Part shown: positions 1 to 10,759 of the stretch, in pieces | How the letters are laid out: each line of letters begins with the position of its first letter | How positions within the stretch are numbered: the stretch's first letter is position 1 | From: Nautilus pompilius | Lineage: Eukaryota; Mollusca; Cephalopoda; Nautilida; Nautilidae | Reading direction: 5' to 3' | DNA: 64,000 nucleotides | Assembly: GCA_018389105.1 (NCBI GenBank) | Contig: JACATO010000629.1 | Location: forward strand, 806,001-870,000 | Program-made: the position numbers and the translations under genes | Notes under the pieces: model-generated | What the model was told of the DNA's origin: nothing | The model's database searches: none | The model's input: only the letters and a program-made list of their open reading frames with translations

Positions 1-1010
1 TCTGTAGTTAACCCATTCCATACAATAATGCTGTAAATGCCCATTTTTTTAGACACAGATATGGGTATTAATATTCAGCCTGATTTCACCACATATCTTG
101 GTATCTATCAGCCCTATTTAGATTAAAATGGTAACTAAACAAAACTCAAAGTTTATATCTGAGGCTGCTGGTCACATAAATGACACTGATTACACCTGAT
201 GCATTTGCCATGGTAAGGCCTATAATCATGAAATCTAATTCCATAATGCTCGTGTTGCACTGCAGAGGAGCCTATGCAAGAGTTTTGCTCTTCCTGGCAT
301 CTGCTATCCTACAGAACCAATCTCAAATATGTTGCAAAGAAATGAGAGTCCTGTTGTAGTGTGGCTTGGGAAAAGTCTACCAGATACAAAATAAGTCTAT
401 CATTGGATTAGTCTGACAAAAGTGGACAGTGCACAATTTAATCTTCTGGCAAATACATATCAAAGGACATCTTAAGTTACAAACCTCATGCCCAATGATA
501 CTGATTATTGAATAACACATTAAACTTACACCTGTCCTATGGGTGGAGTGTTCATAACAGTTTAATCAACTTAAATATAAATGTTTATTTTTGCAGAAAG
601 TATTTAAAGTATAGTGTTTGTATAGATGACATAAGAATGATTAGCATTAATATTCCCTTACAGAATTAATTTAAAATTTACATAAAAGTTTAATCTGTAT
701 TTTTAGTGTTTTATTATGGAAGGGCAGTCTTCTGATTCTGTTCTGAAATACTTTTTTTAAAAATAAAAATGTATGGTTTTACACTCCAACTTTAGTACAA
801 CTTCTATCTGTTTCTTGTTTTTCCATACATTTTCTGAAGGACTACTGTATGTATATTTCTTTTTAGTTTTAGGGAAAATACAGTGTTTTGTAGGGAGAGT
901 ACAGTTTTAAAGTATTTTTTAAAAAAGAGAACTGTAAACTTAAATAAATGGCAAAACACCAATTTAGCAATTTGACAAGTGAGTGAATGCTTCCTGTCTT
1001 TGTGGACCCC

Positions 1011-1250
1011 TGCTGTCTGGACTTCATGTTTGCAGAAGTGAGCTAGAAGGGTTAATTGTGAAGCAAGCTAGTTACCAGGGCATGAATGGGGAGGATCTTG
1101 AGCAGTGATTCAGGTGCAAATCAGTTAAGAGTTTACTACTGTTGGGTCCTCGACCACAAGTACCCCAACCCCCTGAAAAATCCCTACTAGAACTCTTCCG
1201 TTTAGCCATGAGAGGTTGCCAAAACCAAGCCATCACCCAAACAAACAAAG
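1011..1250 (-). repeat. partial SINE-like copy
   Basis: The stretch around 1183-1215 (ACTAGAACTCTTCC followed by a TTTAG...ATGAGAGG block) matches segments at 48846-48875 and 57765-57790. Those two belong to copies with a tRNA-like head to their right, so this is a piece of the same minus-oriented SINE family. The tRNA-like head is not evident here. Confidence 0.4.
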
Positions 1251-1476
1251 AAAAGCACCAAAATTCAACATTAAATTTAAAAATTAATTCCAGGAACTTA
1301 AAAAAAAAAAACATTAAATGAAGACAAACTTTTTTTTTTTTCATATGTAAGTACAAAGGTAAATTGATTTGATATTAGAACTTTCTGGAATTCACTCAGA
1401 GCCCAGAAATCACTTCAAAACTAATTAGCATCAACAACTGTTCGCTAAAGCCATCTGGGATTCATGTCGAAACACA

Positions 1477-1503
1477 TCAGCCAGGTTTTGCAATCAGCAC
1501 AAA
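1477..1503 (-). CDS. candidate terminal exon (coding part) of the host gene
   Basis: A strong acceptor on the minus strand (CTTTTACCTTTCACAG) precedes 1503. Read in the phase left by exon 2702-2861, the sequence gives eight codons (FVLIAKPG) and a TGA stop at 1479-1477. If real, this is the C-terminus of the host gene, and the AT-rich DNA from 1476 downward is its 3' untranslated region or beyond. A different frame stays open longer (to CADCKTWLMCF and beyond), but it is out of phase with exon 2702-2861. The short open length makes this tentative. Confidence 0.3.
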   Translation of the reverse strand, partial: FVLIAKPG

Positions 1504-2701
1504 CTGTGAAAGGTAAAAGAGGTGAAGAATTTGTTAGAAATAGATTCTGGAAAACTTTCAAAGGTTTCGAGAAATGTTTATATAAAAAACAAAAAGAAAA
1601 AAAAAAACAAACACCCAACAAAACAGAGGCCCTGCCAGAAAAACATAGCTGCCTCCAACCTGCCTGGTTGTGCATCACTATTGGCCGCTTGTTCAAACGA
1701 GAAATTCCAGCAGCAAAGCCATCTTCTGCTGACTGCTATGGAACATTAGTAAACTGCAGCTCAGGAAGAATTATGTTTAATATCAACAAACTGGTGATAA
1801 TGATTTATGAATATCGCAAAATATTTCCAAATGTTTTATATAAGCATACAACTTTGTTTCATAAAACCATAAATCAACAGGTTAATCTAAATATAGAACT
1901 TAATGAAAAATGCACTCTAAATTTTGTAAGACAAGGAACACTCAAAGACAGAAAGCAGGGGGGGTACCTTGAGATGTTCCTACTACTCAGATAATATTTC
2001 AAAGTACAATTTAGCTTATTTTCAGAAGAAAGGACTAAATCTGCACATTTTTTAGTAAAAAAAAAAAATTAATAATAATAATTTTTTTAAAATTTATTCC
2101 AGGACATAACTATCATTGAGATTCAATAAAAAATAGCCCCGCTGGTAATAACGGATAATCATGAACGAATTGCATCAGATTTTTATGAGCAGGGCCAAAC
2201 GTTGCTGCTTAATGCTGCTAAAAATACAAGAAGATATTCTGCAAAATAAAAAGCAAGAAAAAAACAAAACAAAAGGCATCTGGTGTAAATTTAAAGCAAA
2301 TTATATTAAAATTCCTTGAAAATATAATTAATCAAATTTATAATAATATTGTTATTATTAATAAAAGCTTATGATTGGCATTAGTAATACCTTTTTTTAC
2401 ATTCAATATGCAGGAAATATATTCAACCAGTAGTAAACATTAGCTTAAAATGTTTTTAATTTAACTACCATATATGCTGCCAATGACTTTTACCTTTCTT
2501 TCCCTATTTCCATTAATTGTCTAACATCAGTACCCCTAACATGTAATGTAGTCCATTGTGCTGTTTCTAAAAACAGTCTACACTAAGTAATGTTAGAATA
2601 AATCTGTAATGAAAAGTATTAACATATTTTTAAAGCATTCCTATCACAAATGGCTCAAAAAGATCATCACATGAAATAAAACATTAATTAACTTTATTTA
2701 C

Positions 2702-2861
2702 CCTGAGCTCTTCCAAGTAAATCTGGGTTACATTTGACCAAGTGTAAGATATAGACAACTGCTTTCTGTTCTTGTCTACAAAGGCTGGTACTGTCAACAG
2801 TTCATCTTGAACATCAGCTGTTGCATTTCTCTCCCTGTATATACCAAATGACTCTAGACTG
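2702..2861 (-). CDS. internal exon of the minus-strand host gene
   Basis: A 160-nt exon on the minus strand with acceptor TTTTGTCTTACAG and donor AGG then GTAAAT. After one base it is open for 53 codons in the only unstopped frame. The peptide contains ERNATADVQDELLTVPAF and, near its end, YTWSNVTQIYLEELR. Two N-x-T sequons (NAT and NVT) would permit N-glycosylation if the protein is secreted or extracellular. It is phase compatible with exon 6282-6370, about 3.4 kb upstream in transcript order. It ends on a codon boundary. The longest and best exon in the window; protein family not recognised. Confidence 0.75.
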
Positions 2862-3704
2862 CTGTAAGACAAAATGAAAATAGGTAAATCATAATGAAAG
2901 CAATTCAGTCCAACATTTTTCATTGATTTTTCCTTTCTATTAGTGTTTCACAAGGTAAATTTTTTCTACTAGCATGCATATATATACACACAATTTATTT
3001 TATTACATTCATCTTTTTCTCAAAGCTACAACTGTTACAGCCAAAATACCCATCACCAAACAATGCTTAAAATTAGATAATTTTTTCATAGGTATCTTAT
3101 CTATATTCTAAACTAATTACCACCTGTTTTCTAAATTAATTTTATTATTATTTTATAGCTGGTGCACACTGCCTCTGACTTTATGGAATTATTACAATTC
3201 AGTTTTTAAAATCATTCTTTGATGACATTTTTTGTGACGGTGTTTTGACAGACTACCAAAGACAAGTTTTGGAAGAGATGACACCTAACAACCCTACTTC
3301 AAGATGTTACAGCAGTGTCCAAAATGAGTGTACTATCCCATGATGCTTTTAAAACAAAATGTCCAGTGTTTACTGAGTGTGTTACAATGTAAAATTGCAT
3401 TTGAAACATAAAAAGCTGATTATTCCTTGTTTTGATGTTCACAGAGGCCCAGCATTAAACATCCACCTTAAAGAAGTCATTCCTTATGGAGATACAGCAA
3501 ACAATGTACATTGCACCAGTCAGGGTATAATCGCATTTCAGCTGATCAATGATTTTGATCACCACTGTATAAAGAACCACTCCCCCCAAAATAAAGAAAT
3601 AAAATGCAAAAAAAATACCATAAAAGAATTGAAAAACTATTAAAATAATGAAATAAAACAAAAAGTCAGGGGTATGGATCATCTGGACTATAAGATTGGT
3701 GTCA

Positions 3705-3800
3705 AGAAATGAAGTACTGCTGGTAGTTCAGTGGAGTCTAAGACTCTTAAGTGCTGAGGACTGACTCGGTGTTCCAAATTCTATTAATGGTGGGATGTAA
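3705..3800 (+). repeat. tRNA-derived SINE head
   Basis: The start looks like an internal Pol III promoter. A box A-like TGGTAGTTCAGTGG at about 3720 is followed 35 nt later by a box B-like GGTGTTCCAAATTCT. Order and spacing are those of a tRNA gene, but the stem pairing is decayed, so it is a tRNA-derived SINE rather than a functional tRNA. Confidence 0.5.
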
Positions 3801-6281
3801 CAGGGGATAACTAACAATAACTCACAAACTGATGTGATATTTTTTTTGTTTTTTGTTTTTATTTATTGATCATTAGATTTCTAGGTGATACAATAAAGAA
3901 ATTAATTAAGCACATGCAGGTCATATGGATTCTTGAACTTTGAAAAAGATCTAACATCCATGGATTGAATCAGTAGAACCATCTTTAGTTGGGGGGAAAA
4001 ATTGGAAAACTTCTTTTAAACTTTATACTGAAGATTAAGATTTTTAAAAAAACACAACCAAAACAAGTTCAAGTTAGTAATATATTTAAAATAATTTTAA
4101 TTGGAATATAAAGCATGAATATTCGTAAATTTTTTTTTTAAAGAATACTCATATCATCTCTTCTAGCATAGTAGTGACATGATAGGCAGACAGGGAATCC
4201 ATGTCTTTAGCTACTGTAGAGGAAAATGTAAGAAAAGAAAATCTTTGAAAAAAACAAGTCATTTGTAGAAATCTATGAATACAACCACTCAGAAGTAATT
4301 ATTCTTTTGAATGGGCAAGACTATGCATGTGATGAGATACCTAGTGGAAGACAATCAGGTTAGATATCTTTGTGGGCTCTTGGAAAATCTTTTCAATCTA
4401 CAAAGTAAGTGCCCTTAAGATATCTCATCAACTCATGCAGATACTCAGAAATTAGATAAATGATACAAATGTCTTTGAGCCTGCATCACCAGCCTTCACA
4501 TCTGTGAGTTTCAAACAGGCTTTGTGATAAGCATCTTCTCTTTAGACAATTGCTGATATGATGGATGTAGCCTGAACCTAATGAAGACAACCCGCTAAAG
4601 GACCATTCTCTCCTGCTGAAGTGCCGATTTCAATAAAGAATCATTCATGAAAATAGCCTGAAGAGTTCTGCTTCTGTAGGTCCTCTTTTTGTATCATTCC
4701 TTGTATATCAAATTCAAAAAATTTTCACTTTTAGGTGTTAAAAAAATCTTATCAAAATAATATTTTAAATTGTAATTTAGTAAATTATTTTTAAAATGCT
4801 TAATCTTAGCAAAGCAAGGAAACAATTTATTTCTAATTTCATAAATTTTCTACATTTATTTTTGAATTATTTTCTTTGAAAATACGTGTGACCTACTGTC
4901 TTCTGGACCTGGTTAAAATTATATATATATTGCTGTATGTATTCTGTAAACATTTTTAAAAGTTGATAGGGTCAGTATTTGTGAAAAAACTAGCACTTCA
5001 AACTTTGCTTTCACTCTTTTTTATTTTTCAAAATTTATGCTTAAGAATTTTAAAAAATCAAAACTTTTAAATGATTTCCCAATTGACCAGGCATCTTTAA
5101 ATATGTTCTGTGTTTGAAACTTGTAAGTATAAAACAAATGTTTTCCAAAACATTTGAATCTTAACGCCTTAAAAGGATATTGTTTGAATCTTAAAAATGT
5201 TACACGTCTTGAATTCTTTTTTTTTTTTTAAAGTTCCCTTTTGACAAATTATAATCTTCATCTCTGAAACTATTACATTTTTAAAAAAAAAAAAACATGC
5301 AGTAAAAGGAAAGAAAATTTCACAACCAGCTTCCATGAGAGAAAACCATACTGCAACAATTTAAAATCTGAATATACAGCGTTTTGTACAAAGCAGAAGC
5401 TGCAGTTTTTTTTTGTATACACCGAAGAATTCAGAAAAATTAACCAGTGAATTTTTTTCATACACAATTTATAAATATACCGAGTATGTTATATTTCTCT
5501 CACACAATGTATTTTTGGAACAATGTTTCAACAGAAACACTTCAGAAACAAACATGTAAACTGGCATTAACCAGGTTGTTCAAACATGTGCACATTTTGC
5601 TATATAAGTTATAAAAAATTCTTGCCCCACTGACTACCTATACCTATATCTTCCATTCCCTTCCTGCTTTTAAAGCTATATATATAAGTTTGTCTTGAGA
5701 AATAATTAGACTAACAAATAAAACACATATCTGTTCAATAAAGGTCAAACAATTAGAGGTTCCAGATTCTCAAAACTGTAATATCCTTCCAGTGATGATA
5801 CTGACACCATGAATAAAAGCTAACCAAGAATTTATATTGTTGGTCTTTTTTTACATTCATACATTTATCAATACTTCAGTACCTGTTTTATCCTGAGCTG
5901 ATCAACATGGTCAACTCTCATATAATCCACTGGTTTTAACCATTGTGCTCCCTTAGTCTGTATTCTGTTTTATTATTATTATCTTAAGCCTCTCATGAAC
6001 AGAAAGGCTCCATGATCTGTTCATCAATGTGTCCGGGTATGAATGTGAAACTATAAACTGAGCAGTATGGTAATGTAGTTTAAGCAAAATAGCTTTTTTT
6101 TAAAAAAAACCTGCACAATAATTTTTTCATGGAATATCAGAACATAGCCAGGGCAACCAGATGAAGTTGTATATCTATTCGTTTGGTTTGTAGCTAAGTA
6201 AATTCTTTTTGTTGTTGCTGTTGCTGACTTTCTACTTGGAATAGCGAGCTTCACTGCCCTGCAGTGTCACAATTTACTTAC
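3801..6281. other. AT-rich intron, no gene seen
   Basis: AT-rich sequence with many A and T runs. No coding signal, no terminal inverted repeat and no tRNA-like block recognised. The segment 4400-4640 is less AT-rich and may be an old repeat, but I could not classify it. Confidence 0.5.
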
Positions 6282-6370
6282 CTTAGTGAGCCAGCAAATG
6301 CCAGAAATTCCAATTTATGTCCTACTGTATCATGAATTATCCTAACTTTTCCAACTGTCTCCACATCAGC
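6282..6370 (-). CDS. internal exon of the minus-strand host gene
   Basis: An 89-nt exon on the minus strand. The acceptor is TTTTATACTTACAG and the donor is CTAAG then GTAAGTAAA, both close to consensus. It is open from its first base for 29 codons (starting ADVETVGKVRIIHDT, ending EFLAFAGSL) and leaves two bases, AG. The next exon, 2702-2861, opens with the single base C, which gives a Ser codon and keeps the frame. Alternating hydrophobic residues suggest beta structure. No family recognised. The junction quality and phase fit with both neighbours make this one of the better supported exons. Confidence 0.7.
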
Positions 6371-8639
6371 CTGTAAGTATAAAAGCCGGCCATTTACTCT
6401 TCCTACTAACATTTAAATAAGTGGTATCATGTACACAGGCGCAACGAACCAGTCCCCAAAATATAAGCTGTTGGAGCACTTTCGCTTTAGGTTTATTTAC
6501 TATTCAAAAGGACAACAACCAAAAAGACCAGAACTGGACTACTTTTTGAAAAGTTTCAAATTAATGTCCACAAACAAAAAGTCTTTTTTATTAGGCATAA
6601 ATGCTGTAAGAATTAATAAAAATGAAAAAAAAAAAAAGGTGCTTATTTTAAGTGCAACTAAACCACTTGCACTGAACCATCATAGCTAGCAGACACAAAT
6701 AAAAGTTAAGAATGAAATGTTTCATTACATATGATCACAGTTGATAATTTAAAAAATAAAAAAAATGTATGCATTTTCTTGTGGTAGTGTATAGCCAGAA
6801 AAAAGTGTAGTGCCATCTCCATGTTTTCACAATTGCCATTGCAGAGAAATAGAGACAGAGGTAGTGCTGATGTGTAAGAAATGGGGTTAAAAATTGTCCA
6901 TTCTGGTCTTTTTAAAGTAAAAAAAAAATGCTAACATGTATATCACCTGCAGTTATTTATTTATTACACTCACACACAAAAGCCAACAATGCAATAATCT
7001 GCTTCAGGTTATTTGTAAGTGTCTTTAAAAATTTTTCGATTAAAGAAAATGATAAACTGTTTTTTCCAAATAACTTCCTCGTTTAGAGACGTGTGGAATT
7101 TGCTAAAGAACTGAAGCTGTGGAAAAGAAGAAAACACGAGTCCTCTTTATTTTCATGCGAAGCCACACGAGAAGGAACAAAGAGTGAAAAGTCGCGTTAC
7201 TTTTAGTAGAAGCTGTCTCAAGCAACTCATTTTCTGAAAGTCTGACTACCTATTAAAAAAATGGAATTGTTGTTGCAAAAGTATGTCCAATATAGCAAAT
7301 TATGCTACCTAAACTTTTATTTCATTACCTGTTTAAATATATTAAAAGAAAGTAACTTCAATTCATTTGAAAAAAATTATTAAATATTTAACCATATGAA
7401 TAATCTAGCAACTTTGTACAATATGGCATCTGCCGCTTACAGCTATCAAGCAGTTTGTCTTATCTACCCAATTGTGTAGCTACTGAAATATGGACAGTGA
7501 CAGGCATATTATCTGAACATTGGATTGTCTACATGTGGCCATACTGCATTATGTGAATTTGATAGCAAAAAAAAACCAGAAATAGTGTTTAAAATGTGCT
7601 GGTATATCTAGTATCACTACTAAGCCATTAATTATGCGGGGTCAGCCAAATAATACAAATGAACAAACAACCACTGGAATGTATATATTTTAGGATCAAT
7701 CAAACTAATGGCCAGCCAATAAAATGCTACTCTGATAACCACAAGGCAAAATCTGTGTATCCAGTCTTCCACTGAACACCTGAGAAGAAATGGCACACAT
7801 CAAACAAATATGATGGTGGATCAGCCTGCTGGTATATAGTTCTTTGAAGACACATACATGGCTACAATCGATGTAAAATGGACCATTAGGAAAATGTGTA
7901 AAAACTCTGCCACTAATCCAGGCAGTCATTCATACTTATGTATTCCAAAAAATGTGGCTAAGTTTGCTTAGCCATAAAAGATCCCATGGAAGAATCAATG
8001 CAACAAGGATCTTAAAACAAAAAATGGCTTTGTGCAAAACCAAAACCTTACATATCAAAAATAAAATTGAGTTATTTTTGTAGTTTATATCCTGAGGTAG
8101 AAATGGAAATTCAAGATATTTTTCTTTTTCTTAAGACCAAACTGGTAGGAAAGGGTACATAGATCATACTAAGTAATTTCAAAATGAAATTGATATTTAA
8201 AGTGTAAAAATAAACAAAAAGGTTTACATTGAACGTTCGTTTTTTTTTTTTTTGATAATATAGATTCCATGTGCTTTTTGGGATAACCTCATTTTTATTA
8301 TACTTGTGACTACAATTTTGCCAACACTATGTAAGTATGTAGTTTTTATAAGCCATTTTATTAAAAAAGGAACAAAAAGCCACCTGTCAGTATCTATATA
8401 TCAGGTGCCATCTTAGAAATTGATTAACTGTATAACTTATTTTCAGAAACCAGCCATTCATAAAGCCAGAACTTCACTTAAATCAGTTAATGATTAATAT
8501 GCATGTCAGAAACATGGTAAGAAAATATTTTTTTAATAAATAGCAACAATTAAACTATTCAATAATTATAACTTATTTTTCAAGTTTTTCTGTCTATACT
8601 TTCATAGTTTTTCTTATAAAACTAAAGTAGAACCTAGTT
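6371..8639. other. intron, little recognisable content
   Basis: Mostly AT-rich. A good acceptor-like tract on the minus strand (TTTTCTTCTTTTCCACAG, about 7119-7136) is followed by 35 open codons, but no convincing donor follows, so it is not called an exon. The block 7690-7930 is less AT-rich and open on the minus strand for 74 codons; I recognise no motif in it. Confidence 0.4.
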
Positions 8640-8840
8640 CTGTATATCCTGCAACACATTAATACTCAGTCTATGATATATGATGGTCCCCTTTTGATTT
8701 TTTTTGGTCCATATACAACCACATTTGCTCAGTGATGTTCAAGCCAGGAATTTGTGCTGGCTATCCCATCACATTCTCAGTACCATCCACTTCTTTATCT
8801 CACAAATACTATTTCACCAAGCTAGATATAAGCTTTGAAT
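8640..8840 (-). pseudogene. Tc1-like transposase relic (3' part)
   Basis: On the minus strand the translation around 8705-8775 reads PAQIPGLNITEQMWLYMD. This is a clear decayed version of the Tc1 signature PDLNPIE(H/N)LW, which carries the third catalytic acidic residue region of the DD34D/E domain. A stop codon lies just upstream (MG*PAQ). The rest of the transposase and the inverted repeats are not identifiable, so this is an old fragment. Confidence 0.65.
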
Positions 8841-9349
8841 CATTTCATGCCAGTTCAAGACTATAAGATGATAATTAAAGAATTAATGATGCTACTGATT
8901 CAGAGTATTATGAAAATGTTTTGTAAATGTGTTTTCCTGAGTAGCAAGTGCATGCTTTGCATGAACTTTGTAAAATATCCATATGTTATCACTTGAATAA
9001 TACAAAGATAAATCCTGCAATTCAATAGCAAGTTTCAAATTATGATAAACTATGTCCAGTGCTAGGAATAATGATGTCATCTACAAGATGTCAAACCTAA
9101 TAAGATGTCATTAATCACACAATTTACACTGCTAAACAATTCATGAAACTCTGCTTTCCACCCAGCAAAGTCAAGAAACTCTTTACTGTACTTAAAAGAA
9201 AACTAAAGTCTGCAGATTTAAGTGAGACTATAAAAATAAATAAATAAATAAAATTACTATGTAGACAATTAACTTATAGTGAAGAAAGCAGAAACCCTGC
9301 AGGCACAATCTACTCATTATTGTAGCTCAGTTTTTAAAATTGAAATTTA

Positions 9350-9900
9350 GAACTGGGGATGGTATTGTCCAATGTAATGCCATGTAAGCAGCTCCCCAGT
9401 CAAATTTCCAGGCACTGCACCTCCATGACTGCGAGTCACCTGCTTAGTTGCGATGGTGAACTAACCTTTTCATTTATTGTCATCTCTGTGCTTTCCCTGA
9501 TTGCTGGTAGCACATCATTATTCCACTCAATACGTGTGTGATTATTAGTAGTTCTAAACTCTGTTCTTGCTTTGTACCATTTAGTCCACTCATTTTAAAC
9601 ATAGGAAGGGAGCTCTCTTTAGTGATTTACTTAACTAAGGGGGCTTGGGCTTGTCCCATCAATTTAACCCACTCCTGCTGTACCTGTAGGATTTGTGAAC
9701 TGTATCACAAACTTTGGATTCTATAGGGCCATGTAGTCCTCTTCATGTAGACTCATGATAGGATATTTCAACTAGATGATGCTTGGTCTCATACCATCAG
9801 GGTGTCTTAGGGTTTTCTGTATACTACAAACATTAATGTGCTACTGCAGCCATCTCATTCCTAAAAGTCATCAAATATTTTAAAGGTGAGTTTGATCACT
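9350..9900. repeat. unclassified moderate-GC block, probably an old repeat
   Basis: Less AT-rich than its surroundings, with short open frames on both strands that carry no motif I recognise. Probably a decayed transposon. No terminal repeats or tRNA-like boxes found. Confidence 0.25.
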
Positions 9901-10160
9901 GTGTACAGTAGACACTCCATTTTTATAGGAAGACTGGAAAAATATCTAATAACAAGTTCTGTGAGATTTGGTAGTCAGGCTATGATTGAATGTCATACTC
10001 ACATATATACACACACACGCATGCATTTAAGAAGTTCATTTTAGAGTAGCTCAAAATAATATCTTTTTTCCTTTGAGAAAGCAGAACCTGCTATAATCGC
10101 CTGTAGACATTGTTCATAACTTCATCCTAATCTGTTCACCTTCTCAGCTGATGCTGCTGA

Positions 10161-10600
10161 TTGTTGTTGTTGTTGTTGTTGTTGAGCAACAAGACGTTGT
10201 GGGTTATAAGTTGGGGGTTGTCGGTTGGGACACATCAGGAAGGTCCGGCGTGGAGGTCCAGTTCTCCCAGATGGTCAGGGCGCGGGTGGGGTCTACCGAG
10301 AGAGTGTCCGGAGGCGGTGGTTCAGCTGGTGGGCGGTGGATGCGGGGACAGTTGTAGATGACATGCCCCGCGGTCTCCTCCCCCATGCCGCATTTCCTGC
10401 AGATGGTGTCGACCGCTCGGTTGATTTTGGCGAGCCAATACTTCAACTCCGGGTGGTGACTGCTGCGCAGACGGCTCAGGATCACCTGCTCCCTTCTGCT
10501 CAGCTCCATCTCCGCCAGTCGGTTGACCTTCTCTCCACGGTCCCCGTAAACTCTTCTGGTTCTCTCGTGAGATGCCGGGTCGCCTCTTGTCGTCCGTCTT
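10161..10600 (-). mobile_element. 5'-truncated non-LTR retrotransposon (LINE) 3' end
   Basis: A strongly GC-rich island in AT-rich DNA, oriented on the minus strand. A 12-bp direct repeat, TGATGCTGCTGA, flanks it exactly (10149-10160 and 10601-10612) and is its target-site duplication. The element ends in an (AAC)n tail on the minus strand, seen as TTG repeats at 10161-10185. It encodes a C-terminal segment containing LSRREQVILSRLRSSHHPEL and the zinc-knuckle-like C-R-K-C-G...H...C, typical of the end of LINE ORF2 (RNase H/CCHC-like tail). The 5' end is truncated, as LINE insertions usually are. Confidence 0.85.
10204..10600 (-). pseudogene. LINE ORF2 C-terminal fragment
   Basis: The open frame continues upstream into flanking host DNA to a Met at 10755, but only about 130 residues, from the target-duplication boundary to the stop at 10204, belong to the element. 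Visible features are an R-L-R-S-x-H-H-P-E-L motif, then C-x2-C-x8-H-x4-C (CRKCGMGEETAGHVIYNC) and a Pro-rich end. This arrangement closes the reverse transcriptase ORF of several LINE clades of Jockey/I/CR1 type. No endonuclease or reverse transcriptase domain remains, so it cannot mobilise. The frame itself is unbroken, which suggests a fairly recent insertion. Confidence 0.75.
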
Positions 10601-10759
10601 TGATGCTGCTGAATAGCAGGTGACCAGAAGTTCTTTCCATGAAGCACAATGCTAAAAGTTAGCACTGTTACTGAAGTCTCCTCAACCCTGGCTTTTAATT
10701 CATGGTTTAATTCAGGTTTCCCAATACATTTTTCACATACAGCAGTTGAACACAATTTT

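Noticed and set aside
1464-1994. 176-codon plus-strand open frame
   Set aside because: Lys-rich from A-runs, no recognisable domain; it overlaps an acceptor-like tract on the other strand.
7040-7118. Open segment after TTTTCTTCTTTTCCACAG on the minus strand (LQFFSKFHTSLNEE...)
   Set aside because: Strong acceptor but no donor before the stop, and it would compete with the phase-consistent joining of exons 33428-33527 and 6282-6370; could be an alternative terminal exon but unsupported.
10225-10623. 132-codon plus-strand open frame in the GC-rich island
   Set aside because: Shadow of the minus-strand LINE frame; GC-rich sequence has few stops. The minus frame has recognisable motifs and the proper tail and target duplication.
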